A stretch of DNA of 64,000 bases from Brachypterus glaber. Taxonomy: Eukaryota; Arthropoda; Insecta; Coleoptera; Kateretidae. The notes beneath the pieces were generated by a model. That model did no database searches and was not told the DNA's origin. It was given only the letters and a program-made list of their open reading frames with translations. The stretch is from NCBI GenBank assembly GCA_958510825.1, contig OY294049.1:8556001-8620000 (forward strand), written 5' to 3'. A program made the position numbers and the translations under genes. Below, in pieces: positions 46,001 to 56,900 of this stretch. Numbering within the stretch: position 1 is the stretch's first letter; each line of letters starts with the position of its first letter.

Positions 46001-47087
46001 CTTACCGAGTAGTAAACATCGTATCTGGAGCCCTAAATAACGCAGCAGCCAAAAAACTTGATCTTGAAGCATGGTTCCCGGGTTCAGGAGCATTTAGAGA
46101 ACTGGTGTCATGCAGTAATTGTTTAGAATACCAAGCTAGAAGGTTATTAGTGAGGTATGTTCCTAATCATAACACAGGACCAAAAAAAAAAATAAAGTTA
46201 GTTTTTTATAAACCCAACTATATTTTTTCTACGTATTTTTGTACGCTGAAAACGAATATGGCAATGGAAAAAATTCTTGACCCTCAAAATCTTGAGGTAT
46301 AGCGCACATTGGGTTTTTGTATGCATTCAAGGTCAAAATAAAAATCCGCAAGATTTTAGAAAAACTTTTATGGAAATATTGCTAAATAAAAATGATTCGT
46401 GCCATAACTTGCCGATTTTAAATATTTACCCCAATTAATTTTTTACAGGGTCACAAACTCCAAATATGGCACTTTTTTCGTGTTTTTTCGATATATTTCA
46501 TTAAAATTTTCATATAAATTAGATAGCTGCTGCCAAAAAATTTATATGTAATACTTCTACATACATGTGCGACCACTAGTCGCCTGTCCCCACTCTGCAA
46601 CGATAAAAGTTAAAAAAGCTAGCATATAGCTCGCATATCCTCGAGCTCTGCTTATTAGTCATTTAAAAAATTCTCATCAAAACCAGTTTTAATACTGTAT
46701 TGGTAATACAGATATCAAAACTCATGAAATTTCATACGGAAATTCTAAAACTGCACATACAATGCTTATTAGATTTATAAAAGCAGACTTTAGCCGTTCG
46801 TTTTTTTTAGGTATGGCCAAACCAAAAAAATGAATGCAACCACAGATTATGTGCACATGTTAAATGCCACCATGTGTGCCACAACCAGGGTAATATGTGC
46901 TATTTTGGAAGTACATCAAACTGAAACTGGAATCAAAGTACCAGAAGTCCTAAAAGAATTTTTGCCTGAAGATTATCGAGATGAAATTCCATTTGTTAAG
47001 CCTGCACCAATAGATCAAGAATTAGCTTCAAAGAAAAATAAGAAACAGAAGGAAGGAATGGCAAAAAAAGCAGCTGGGGAAGAATAA
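43078..47087 (+). CDS. SARS1: Cytoplasmic seryl-tRNA synthetase, 501 aa, 4 exons
   Basis: Exons are 43078-43776, 44966-45238, 45898-46154 and 46811-47087; 502 codons with fitting phases. It charges tRNA-Ser (and tRNA-Sec) with serine in the cytosol. The N-terminus [20 protein letters not shown] starts the long antiparallel coiled-coil tRNA-binding arm (about residues 1-120). The class II core follows: the [17 protein letters not shown] segment, motif 2 ([20 protein letters not shown], from about residue 301) and motif 3 ([13 protein letters not shown], about 386-398) with EYQARRL. The C-terminus keeps [11 protein letters not shown] and a Lys-rich stretch ([14 protein letters not shown]), where vertebrates have a nuclear signal, but it ends soon after, about 13 residues shorter overall than human (514 aa). 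A poly(A) signal lies at 47146-47151. Confidence 0.97.
43841..44296. mobile_element. TACTGCTGCCAACAAAA fold-back in SerRS intron 1
   Basis: The ends TACTGCTGCCAACAAAA and TTTTGTTGGCAGCAGTA are exact inverted repeats. CATTAAAATCAAAAACG and its complement lie just inside. The interior is nearly pure A/T homopolymer runs. A piece with one matching end is at about 6176-6196. Confidence 0.75.
45480..45750. repeat. Imperfect repeat (CAGATTCACTTTTAGCA...CCAATTTTCA)
   Basis: Three or so diverged units with TTTTAGCRACCTCAAAAACC and ATATACCAATTTTCA occur in SerRS intron 2. Function unknown; simple repeat or transposon interior. Confidence 0.45.
45757..45806. mobile_element. Half of an arm-B fold-back
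   Basis: ACTTTGTCAATAGCAGCGTT then TTCAAAATATTACATCAA matches one arm and the core of 38195-38312, but the second arm is absent. In SerRS intron 2. Confidence 0.55.
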
Positions 47088-47145
47088 CACAAGTAGAAAT
47101 TTTTAAATATATTGCATTTAATATATTCCAATATTTATTGCTTTA

Positions 47146-47151
47146 AATAAA
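47146..47151 (+). terminator. Poly(A) signal of SerRS
   Basis: AATAAA lies 58 bp after the stop codon, followed by a T-rich tract. Confidence 0.7.
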
Positions 47152-47600
47152 TTCTTTTTTATTAAATTGGTGGGGGACATCCATATGAGATCACACTGTT
47201 TGATATTTTACTCACTCCTCATGAGAACAAAGCTGGGCTAAAATTTGTTTTTAACAGTGTGACTAAATTTATGGCTAGTCCCTTGTATAATTTATTAACA
47301 TCTATTTATTGAGCTATGACAATAAAAATAAAAACTGAATATATCTTGACTGATAATCTGCTTGATTTGGATTCAAGAGCTCAGATTTGGACAAAATCGA
47401 GAACGACTGTTTATACTATAAACTGATTGAAAGAAGTTAAGGATATTGTTAAGAATGTTGCTTTCTCTGGGAAAAAACAGTTTAGGAAAAAAACATAAAA
47501 TGTACATATTCTCTAGTCATTTCTAAAAAACAAATAAATTTAATCAATTCAAACATATTTATTTGACAAAAAGAAATTATTTTTGAAAACTGAAAATTAT

Positions 47601-47790
47601 TAGCGAATAATTCTACCTCTGTTGGCTATAACCGCTTCAACTCGCCGAGGCATACTTAAGATTAGGCGATTTAACTGATCTTGGTCCAAACATCCCATAA
47701 ATCCGGAAGAACTTGCTAGTTTCCTTACGTCATGTAAATGTTGACGATCAATAACTGCTCTACCAAGTATTGTTGTTTTTTTGATTATTT
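47601..47790 (-). pseudogene. Tc1-like transposase C-terminal fragment
   Basis: On the minus strand the sequence reads DQDQLNRLILSMPRRVEAVI and a few residues beyond, the usual end of Tc1-family transposases (a SMPRR..AVI box). Nothing of the catalytic domain remains nearby. It lies about 520 bp beyond the SerRS stop. Confidence 0.6.
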
Positions 47791-48233
47791 TTTCTCGGAG
47801 AAACCAAAATAACTTTTTTCGATCAGTTTATTAGTAATATACCTGTAGTTGAGTTCAGCAGCTGGGGTTAAAACCAGTGGATGTTAAAAGAAACATTTCT
47901 ATTTTGTACAAACATTTATTTCAATAAAAAAATCAGGAATATATTTCTTGATAAATATGTACAGTCAAATTATTTACAAAAAATATAAATAACAAAAAAC
48001 ATCACTCTTAAAAAAATAACAAACATTGGTACGGCAGTGATACACACAAAAACATATTTTTAGCAGGGTATAGGTGGGTATTTAAAAAATGAATATAATT
48101 TTAACGTCCATATAATTGGAAAAAAATGCCCATTATTATTATTAAAATAAAAAAATGCAGTCTACATTTAAACCACCTATTTTTCTGCTAAGAAATTATT
48201 ATTTTTTTTTAAATACAGGTGATAAACTGTTAA

Positions 48234-49093
48234 TTTTTTTTCTGCCAAAAATTAACCACCCTGTATTTTACTTTTTCTATCATATTTTCATATGGCATGT
48301 TAGGGTGGACGTTTTATTTTTTTATCTTAAAATTTTCATTTAGGTGTAACTAGAAAATTTTGAAAATATGAAGATCAAACTTCTCTAAGGGCCTTAACTG
48401 GGCCCCAAAAAAAAACACTAAAATTTACCATAAAAAAGTCAACAAAAATTATCAAATAGGACTGAATTTATTTTTATTTAATGCATTCTAATAATTATTT
48501 ATAATATTAAAATTATTTACCTAAAACAAAACGAGCTAAGCGCCAAATAAGGGCTCCTTAAAGAAGCTCTTATTTGGCACTTAGCTCGTTTTGTTTTAGT
48601 TAAATTATTTTAATATTATGCATAATTATTATAATGCGTTAAATATAAATAAATTCAGTCCGATCCGATACATTATTAAAATGTTTGTTTACCGTTTGAC
48701 TCACATTTATGGTAGAAATTCGTAAATTTTAGTGGATTTTCGGCACGGGTTAGAATCTTTTGATCATTTTTAAATTTGGAATTTCATTTTGTATGCTCAA
48801 CAGGAATATAACAAGATTTCAAGCCTTTTAAAATTTTCACTAATACAACAATTACAGATAATTTTCAACGATTTTTTACGGTTTATTGGTAATTTTACGA
48901 ATTTTGGGGGCCCAGTAGAGACCCATAGAGAAGTTGGACCACTCTCATATTTTCAGAATTTTCTAGTTACATCTAAATGAAAATTTTAAGATAATAAAAA
49001 AATATAAGGTCCACCCTAATATGCCATATAAAAATATGATAGAAAAACTAAAAGAATATAGGGGTGGTTAATTTTTGGCAGAAACAAAATGAA
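48234..49093. mobile_element. 860-bp almost full-length hairpin element
   Basis: The left half from TTCTGCCAAAAATTAACCAC to CGAGCTAAGCGCCAAATAAG is mirrored by the right half (CTTATTTGGCACTTAGCTCG to GTGGTTAATTTTTGGCAGAA). The loop is about 15 bp near 48562. Matching inner blocks include CATATGGCAT, GGGTGGAC, TTAAAATTTTCATTTAG and GGACTGAATTTATTT. No coding capacity. It lies between SerRS and gp210. Confidence 0.75.
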
Positions 49094-49904
49094 CACGTTA
49101 TATATATTTAAAAAAAATTAATAACATGTCAAATGACAATTTAACTGACAGAGAGAAAATACAGTCTCATTTTTGGCACAGGCAAAGTAAACAGTTTAGT
49201 AGCAGGAAATAAGATTTGAACTACAATTTGAAACCAACCATATACTATCTGTTTTCCAGAGCTGCCCTGGTAGGGCGCGTATAGTAAGTACTTGGGTTAA
49301 AATAAAAAATCTATATTAACCCATTAGTTTTAGGACGGAATAATTACCTCCAGTTATTATAGTTACAGCTATCTTACAGGTTAACCGTTACTGCAGTATT
49401 ATGAAAACTTGACAATATTCACTGGTTCTGTTACCAGCCATAGAAAAATAAAGTACCCTAAATAATAAATTATGAAATTAGTTTGTGGCAAGCTGCACAA
49501 GAATGAAAGTTTTTCCACGACGCGGATTGGAAAAATCATTCGAGTGCACTCGTAAACGAACTTCATGTACTACTTTATCTATGTTCTACAGCTCAAAAGC
49601 TATAAAATAAAAACGAAAAAATTAAAAATGATTACACTGAGACTAGAAAAAAGTACTGTCATATCTTTAAAAAGCACCAGTGTTAACAACATGTTGTCAC
49701 GTGAAAATGAATAAACCCAAGTGTAGAAAAGTAGAACATAGATAACATCATTTTATTTGAATTAAAACATTCTGGAACATAACACTAAGTTGATATACAT
49801 TTAATGTCAAACTTTATATTTTAAACAGGACAATAGTTAAAAAAAATCCTAATACATATTTGTTTACTTGAGACTTCATTATAAAGGGTGATTTTTTGTA
49901 CAGT

Positions 49905-50140
49905 CGGTCAAGTAAGAGCGTGTCGCCTGTAGGGGAGAGCCCTACTGTTTTTTTTTTTAGGTTATATTTTACTACGAAAAATGATTTTAAACAAATTTTC
50001 ACAGAATCCTCAATTAACCCTGCGCCAAAAGGCGAAAAAACTGATGCAAAGGGTTTGGATATATCGCAAGAAACAATTTGTGATCATCTCCGGGCTCACG
50101 ACTTGAAGTGGCGAAGTACTAGGGTACAGAACTAGACTAA
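49905..50140 (+). pseudogene. Tc1-like element, 5' fragment, copy 2
   Basis: Starts with GGTCAAGTAAGAGCGTGTCG as at 32981 and continues through AACCCTGCGCCAAAAGGC to the transposase remnant SQETICDHLRAHDLKWRS, where similarity stops. The right end is missing. Confidence 0.65.
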
Positions 50141-50169
50141 GTAGTGAGTTCTAAGCAGAAACTTACAAA

Positions 50170-50424
50170 CAACTATATTGTTTTATTGTGCGATCATCCC
50201 TCGAATATGCATCCGTGATATGGTCGCCATTTTATCAAAATAATATTGATCTTCTAGAAGGGGTTCAACGTAGATTTTTGAGGACGGCTGGTTACACATT
50301 AGGTATACAAAGGGTAAATTTTGTTTATGACTATGCTACAATTTCAAGCCGATTAAACATTGACTCTTTGCAATCACGGCGTAATAAAGGATCTATGCGT
50401 ACTCCACGGTATTTTGTCTGGTAA
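50170..50424 (+). pseudogene. Non-LTR reverse-transcriptase fragment
   Basis: The frame reads VRSSLEYASVIWSPFYQNNI then LEGVQRRFLR, the conserved thumb-side block of jockey-like ORF2 proteins (R..LEY.S..W.P.....L..VQ..F). Only about 80 codons remain, bounded by the Tc1 fragment on the left. Confidence 0.75.
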
Positions 50425-50478
50425 TTTTCAATTAACTGCCCCCCAGGTCGTGTGATTTAACGTCTAGATTATTCAACA

Positions 50479-50670
50479 TCAACATCAAAGCATCAACACC
50501 TGTTGCACCAAACTCTTAACAGCTGTTAGGAAACAAATCAACATTTGCTTTCGATTTGTGCAAATAAATTGCGCACGAGCTTTAGGGGTTAAAACAATCT
50601 TATATTTAAGTGACTTTTACATTAATTAGTTAAATTAGGTTGTGTCTATATGGTTACACGGTGCCTTAGC
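50479..50670. repeat. About 200-bp direct repeat, copy 1 (partner at 56217-56428)
   Basis: ATCAAAGCATCAACACCTGT, AACAGCTGTTAGGAAACAAA, GTGCAAATAAATTG and TTAGTTAAATTAGGTTGTGT to GGTTACACGG are found in the same order at 56217-56428. No coding capacity is evident; a SINE or transposon piece is possible. Confidence 0.6.
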
Positions 50671-50844
50671 GGGTTTACTCGACATTACTTGAAAAATTGG
50701 TAGGAAATTTGATTGACAGAATTCGTCAAAAGTAGCCGTGGCGGACATTTGTCCGAAAATGTTTTCAAATATTATTAATGTTTGAAAACATTAATGTAAC
50801 TAAATGTTATTTTACGTAAAATAAATGGTTTCAAGATATCTAAT

Positions 50845-50850
50845 TTTATT
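50845..50850 (-). terminator. Candidate poly(A) signal of gp210
   Basis: AATAAA on the minus strand, about 148 bp beyond the gp210 stop codon. Confidence 0.4.
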
Positions 50851-50997
50851 GTTGTTTAATTTGATCTCAAAGTTCCGATACACTAAAAAAATCACCCTTT
50901 CCATACTTAAATATGTCTTTAAATTAGTTTTAAAAACTAATGCATGCTTGAAGCATCACTTGATGATTCACCTTAAAAGTTTATACCCAAATTTTTC

Positions 50998-53900
50998 TCA
51001 CATATCCCTTCGATTTCTTCTAACATCCGGACTGGCAGCATAAAAACTACTAGGATCGCCGTAAACGGGTTCCCTCCTTTTGCATGAACAGTTCGGTTTT
51101 ACGCAAAACGATCTATTTGAACTACCGCTCTGGTTTAAGCTACTACACTCGTTGCTGCTCGAGTTTGGTGAATACTGGCTGACATTTGCATATGGCCTGG
51201 GAATGACCGACCGGTTGCAAGGGGCTGCGCATCTTGGTGTCGCGGCCCCACATCTCTGCGTCCCCGATACGTTCACATTTACCACGGGCTGCATGTAATG
51301 CGAGTAAACTGAAAATAATAACAAAACTGGTACCCACGAGAAAATCTGACCCAAGACGCCCGCCAGGGGTGAAAAAATCTCAATAATTGTAGTCGGGGAA
51401 AAATTCTACATTAGAAAATATGACAAAAAGTTCCTTTGAAAGTGGCTAATTTTTTTTTATTTAATAACTCAGGAACCCTTTGAGAGGTTTTGCACGTGAG
51501 CTAATATTAGTCGACCTTCGGTCTTCAACATTTTAGTATTTAATTTTTCGTTCTTGAACCGTGAAATTTCACCTTCAAATGATTTTTTTCTCGAAAACGG
51601 TTAATCCTATTACAACAAGAGTACCTTTTTTTATTTATTTTAAACGGAGAAATCATATTCAAAAAATAAAATTACAAAAAAGATACACAGAAAAAAGTTT
51701 GGGACAAAAAATTGATAAGGCACCCCCATTTTTCGCACACCCCTGGTTAAAATACATGAATATAACATACGAACATAGGTCTTATTAAGATTAGTTCACG
51801 TGCAAAAACACGTTGCTAATTCTCAAAGAGTCCCTAAGTTATTAAATAAAAACCGATTTTTTTAGCCACTTTTAAAGGGGCTTAGCTCCCCTACGACGCA
51901 TTTTTATATGTTTAAAAATTTTGTCATATTTTTTCTAATGTAGAATCACCACCCGAGGTTTTTTGCTCATAATTTCCGGACCCCCTGTAAATACTTACAG
52001 TAGAATGTAAGGAAGAATATGACCAACATTCCTAGACACATGAAAAGAGCATTTTTATATTGTCTGAAAAATGATAATAAAGGTGATTGCGACGCGGTTC
52101 CACACATTTTTTGATCCAAATTTCCGACCACTCTGACCATAATCTAAAAAAACATATTTTTATGAGTTATTTCGAAAACAGAATAGTTATTATTTCATAA
52201 AATTATAAATAAATTCAACATTTCCCTTTTTTTATTTTCTCCCAGCATTGTGATTGACTTGAATTTTTTTACGACTGGAAAATTCACAGACTTTTCAAAC
52301 ATAGAATGAATTGATTCTAGCTCTAGATATGACTATACCAAGGTGACCTTCACTTTTAGATATGACTATACCAAGGCCACCTTCACAGAACCCTGTAAGG
52401 TTTAGTAGTTTTTATAAGGACTATAGTTAACAAATTAGGGTATATGACTAATTGTGATCACCTAAGTTGGGTTCTTATTCCTTTGCAAGCTCTTCTGACT
52501 AGATCTAGTATTTCTTTCCTGGAATGCTGTAGATATACCTCTATCCTAGTGAGCGCGCGATAGCATTTTGGGAGAGCAGTTTGGCTATATATTTATAGAA
52601 AGTTCATAGCTTTGATTATGATTTTTGTGCGAGAGTACAATACACGCGGTAAACACACACCGTACGTGTTGTAGAGCAATTGAATACTAATTACTCACTG
52701 AAATTGGTTCGCTGACCGTTAGAAACGCCAGATAAGACAAAATATATAAGACAAAAAAAACACACCTTATCATTTTGCTTGGTTAGATCTGATACCAAAT
52801 GTATTCCCATAGCATCTTCCAATTCCGATAACCTCCAGTGGAAGTCCAATAGTTCGACTCGATATCTGTGGGTGTTTTTATCGACTCTTTTACCAGAATC
52901 AACATGTAGAATACCTGTATCTGCTGCTTCCACCTAAAATAATTATGATTGTAATTCAATTTTGATAATAAAACTATTATTAAAATACAGCTGTACAACA
53001 TTTTATCAAAATCGGTCCACAAATAACTGATAGCGGCAGCTATAAAGTCTTAGATCGACAAAAGGTATATTAAATATTGTCTGGACTTACATTTAATTGA
53101 TTTAAAACTTCTGGTATACCAGTAACGTCAAACTCAACTGTGTTACCAGTTTCTCCTATTGTAATTTCGCTTGGATAATAAACTTGTGGATAAAATTTCA
53201 AGGTTATGGTTTTAGATGTTAAGCCACTCTCGATTATCTTCACGTATAAAAGGACATCAGTCTCTAAAGTAGCAATTTTTATGTTATTGACACCTAGGCT
53301 ACCTACTTTACAGGCATATGAACCTAAAAATATAATTAGTAGTAAAAAGTTATCAAAAAATTATTAAAACTCCATGAGGACATTTCGTCCCGACCGGTCA
53401 GGACCATGCAAAAATTATGATCAAAAAAAATATAGAGGGTGGTCAGTAACTGGCATGCCAAAATTTAAGAGATGATTCTGCATCCAAAAATATGAAAAAA
53501 GTTTCTATAAAGGTTGGTCAGCCCTTAGGGAGCTACGGCCCTTTAAAATTCTAAAAATAAGGTTTTTAATTATTTACTCTGGTACCCTTTAAGCTAAAGG
53601 AACTGGGTTCGGCACGTATACTAGTTTTAATAGTTTATGTTAATTTATTTTTATTGATCTATCCTGAGGCGTGCCTAGACGGATAAAATGTGCGAGACAT
53701 AACACATTTTTGCACAAATTTTTTTATGTGCATTTTTTGGATTTTATGTAAAAAATAAAGATTCTTTTTGTAAAATTACATAAAAATTGTCATATAGTGT
53801 AACATTTTGTGCCACCAAAAATGTTACTTTTTAAAAGGTTATTACTGTTTTAATATTAAATTTAGGTGTTTTGCTTAGTTTTAAATGAAGAATTACCCTG

Positions 53901-56900
53901 CAGCATAAAAATTTTATTGGTGCTTTTTTTTGTTTCCCATTCAATGTCCATCTTCGAAGAACCCTTAAGGCTCATTTCCGGACCAATCTTTATGGGAACT
54001 TTTTTTCATATTTTTGGATGTAGAATCAACTCTTAAATTTTTTCATGTCATTTACCAATCACCCTGTAGATAAGAGGTTTTATTTATAGATATGAAGATT
54101 TTTGTAGGCCTGTATAGGCATATTAGAAAATATATAAATATACAAAATTGTAAATACCTGTTTCTGGAACTATACTGTGTGATATATTAAATATATCTTC
54201 AGGATTAATATCAGATGTGTTTGAAAACCTCACAAAACAATCATAAATATGAGTCCGGGGTAGTTTTCTTAGTTCATATTTGCATTTCCATCCAGAAATC
54301 TACAATAGTATAGTCGGTGTCACATTTATAGTAGAATGTTTACATTTAAAGCAGATTAACGTGAGACAGGGACGTAATTAAATTTTATTATATTAAATAC
54401 GTATTTATCTTAAATAGCTCGATGCACAGAACACAAATAAAACAAATTAAAGCCAGTCCAGTAAATATTTATTTCTACAGATGCATTGTGGGTGTGGCTA
54501 AATCTTTAGTGAAGTATGATTGGATAGGGTCGACGTTAACTAGCTAGATCAGTCCACGTGGACTGGATAAAAATACATTAGTTTAAATGAGTCTAAAATT
54601 ATGCAACGTCCTGATTGGACGAAAAGTTTGACACGCGCCAGATAAAAATAACCGCTGTTAAAAAAAATCTCTTATAATTCTGGCAGCGACTATAATATAT
54701 TTATATTAACGGAAATTGCATTTTAACATTAACATCACAATACCTTAGGTACAAGATTAAACTTAACAAGTGTGCAAGCCCAGCAAGGACATTTTACTTA
54801 CTACTAAATGTAAACTAAAACAGTCCTTGAAATAAGGTCCTTGTAATACCTGTAAACCAATAAACAAACAAATATGTCGGAAAGTCCAAACGAAAAGTTC
54901 GATTTTTCGCACTAGTGCGAAAAGTAAAAAACCGACGACTGATTTTAAACCTGATGGCTTTTAAACTCAAACTTAACTCAAAGATTTCACAAATAAAAAA
55001 TTGTGTTTGATACATGACAAAAACTGTTTTTAGAGTGACTACGGTTGGCAAGCTGGCTCCCAGAGCTTGGTTAGCAATCCCCGTATCATAAACTACTATT
55101 AACCCTGTAAGGTTCAGTAGTACTTTTATAAGGACTATAATTACCAAATTAGGGTATGTGACTAATTATGATCACCTAAGTCGAGTTCTATTTGTGATAT
55201 TTTAGGTGGCCATTTGGCAGCATTAGGCCATAATGCATCGTTATGCCTTAATATATCTGAAATAAATATGTACATCATACGCAATAAATGTTTATTAACT
55301 AAGTTGTTCACATTTAAAGTTTTTTTAGCTTGAAATATTAGCCTTATTATGTACTAAAGCAAGGCGTCCTTCACTTCCAGGCCGCGCTACTGGATCATCT
55401 AGTTGGCAAGAATTTTTTATTGTCAGTTTGACAGTTTTATATTTTGAGGCTTAAAGTGGATTATAAAGTGGAGACATTTTAAAAATTGTAGATTCAAATA
55501 TAAAAATGTTATTTTTTCATTTTTGCCTTTAAATGACCTAGTGCTAAATATAACATTTCTTAAAAAACAACACGAAACTACTCAAAAAAAAATAATAATT
55601 TTGGTATGTGAGAATTCTGAACCATTTACTAAAATAAAGTGAAAAATTAAGCTGCTTGAATCAAAGAAGATACTGTAGTTTCATGTATGGCAATAAACTA
55701 ATAAATTAAGTTAGAATTTATATATTTACTATAAGGTTTTTACTTACAAATGTCAGGAAATAAAAATACAATATTTTGTATCTCTAGGTACATTGTTTTA
55801 TAATGTAATGAAAATTAAACTATGTAATTTTTTTTAATTATGAAAGAAACAACACTAAAAATTGCCAATAATCTTCAAATTTAATAACAATTAAAATATA
55901 ATTTAATAATCAACTGATTTTGCTATGCAAAGCAGTAAAATTCTTCTCTTGCACCTTTTTTCTTTATTTTCCACCTATTAAATATTACCACGCCATCACA
56001 TATTCCGAATTTTAGTATTAGTTTTATAATATTTGCTGTTTTTGCAAAAAAAAACAAATTTATTTTCTCTCACAAATAACCCAATTATATTTGACAAATA
56101 TGTGACATTTTGCTTCAACATTTTCAACTTAGCTGGCCATGAAATGGCCCACTAGGAAGTCTGGCACCTAAGCCAGTAGGCGGCCTGGAAGTGAAGGACG
56201 CCTTGACTAAAGTTATCATCAACATTAAAGCATCAACACCTGTTGCACCAAACTTTAAACAGCTGTTAGGAAACAAATTAAAATTTGCTTTCAATATGCG
56301 CAAATAAATTGTGCAGTAGCCTTAAGCATTAAAATAATTTTATACTTAAGTGATAACATTAAAGTCCAAACATACTTTAATTAGTTAAATTAGGTTGTGT
56401 GCATATGGTTACACGGTTAGCGGCTTAAGATTACTTACCAAACTATTGGTCTTCATTCCAATACTTCTCTCACTGTGCATCACTACCGAAACCCTAAAAT
56501 CTGCTGCAGAAGGACCATTGGTTAAAAATATACCGGCCGGTGGTAAAAATTCAATCTCAGCAATGGGCAGAATTTCCAGTTGTAATGGATACGAAGGCAG
56601 TAAAGTATTTGTCAGGACCACGGTTCCCGGTTTATTTTTGACAAATGCGACCTTTACGTCGGGAACCACCGACACCAATTCTGGATCGGAGCTGCACCAG
56701 TGGCCAGAAGAGTTCTGCTTGTCGATCACTGGGGTATACAGACAGAGGATATCACCTACAGTCAAATGATCCTGAAAAATAACGATATTAGAAAGAAGAA
56801 ATCTAATATAAATTAAAGTTTAAATTATAAGTTAAAAAAATAATAGTTTTTAAAGAACCCCGATTTTTACCAAAAACAATTCCAGCCTAGACCTTTAAAT

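Noticed and set aside
51143..51337. Second open frame over the last gp210 exon
   Set aside because: The other frame continues correctly from the TM exon in phase 1 and ends in the expected YAASP-like tail.
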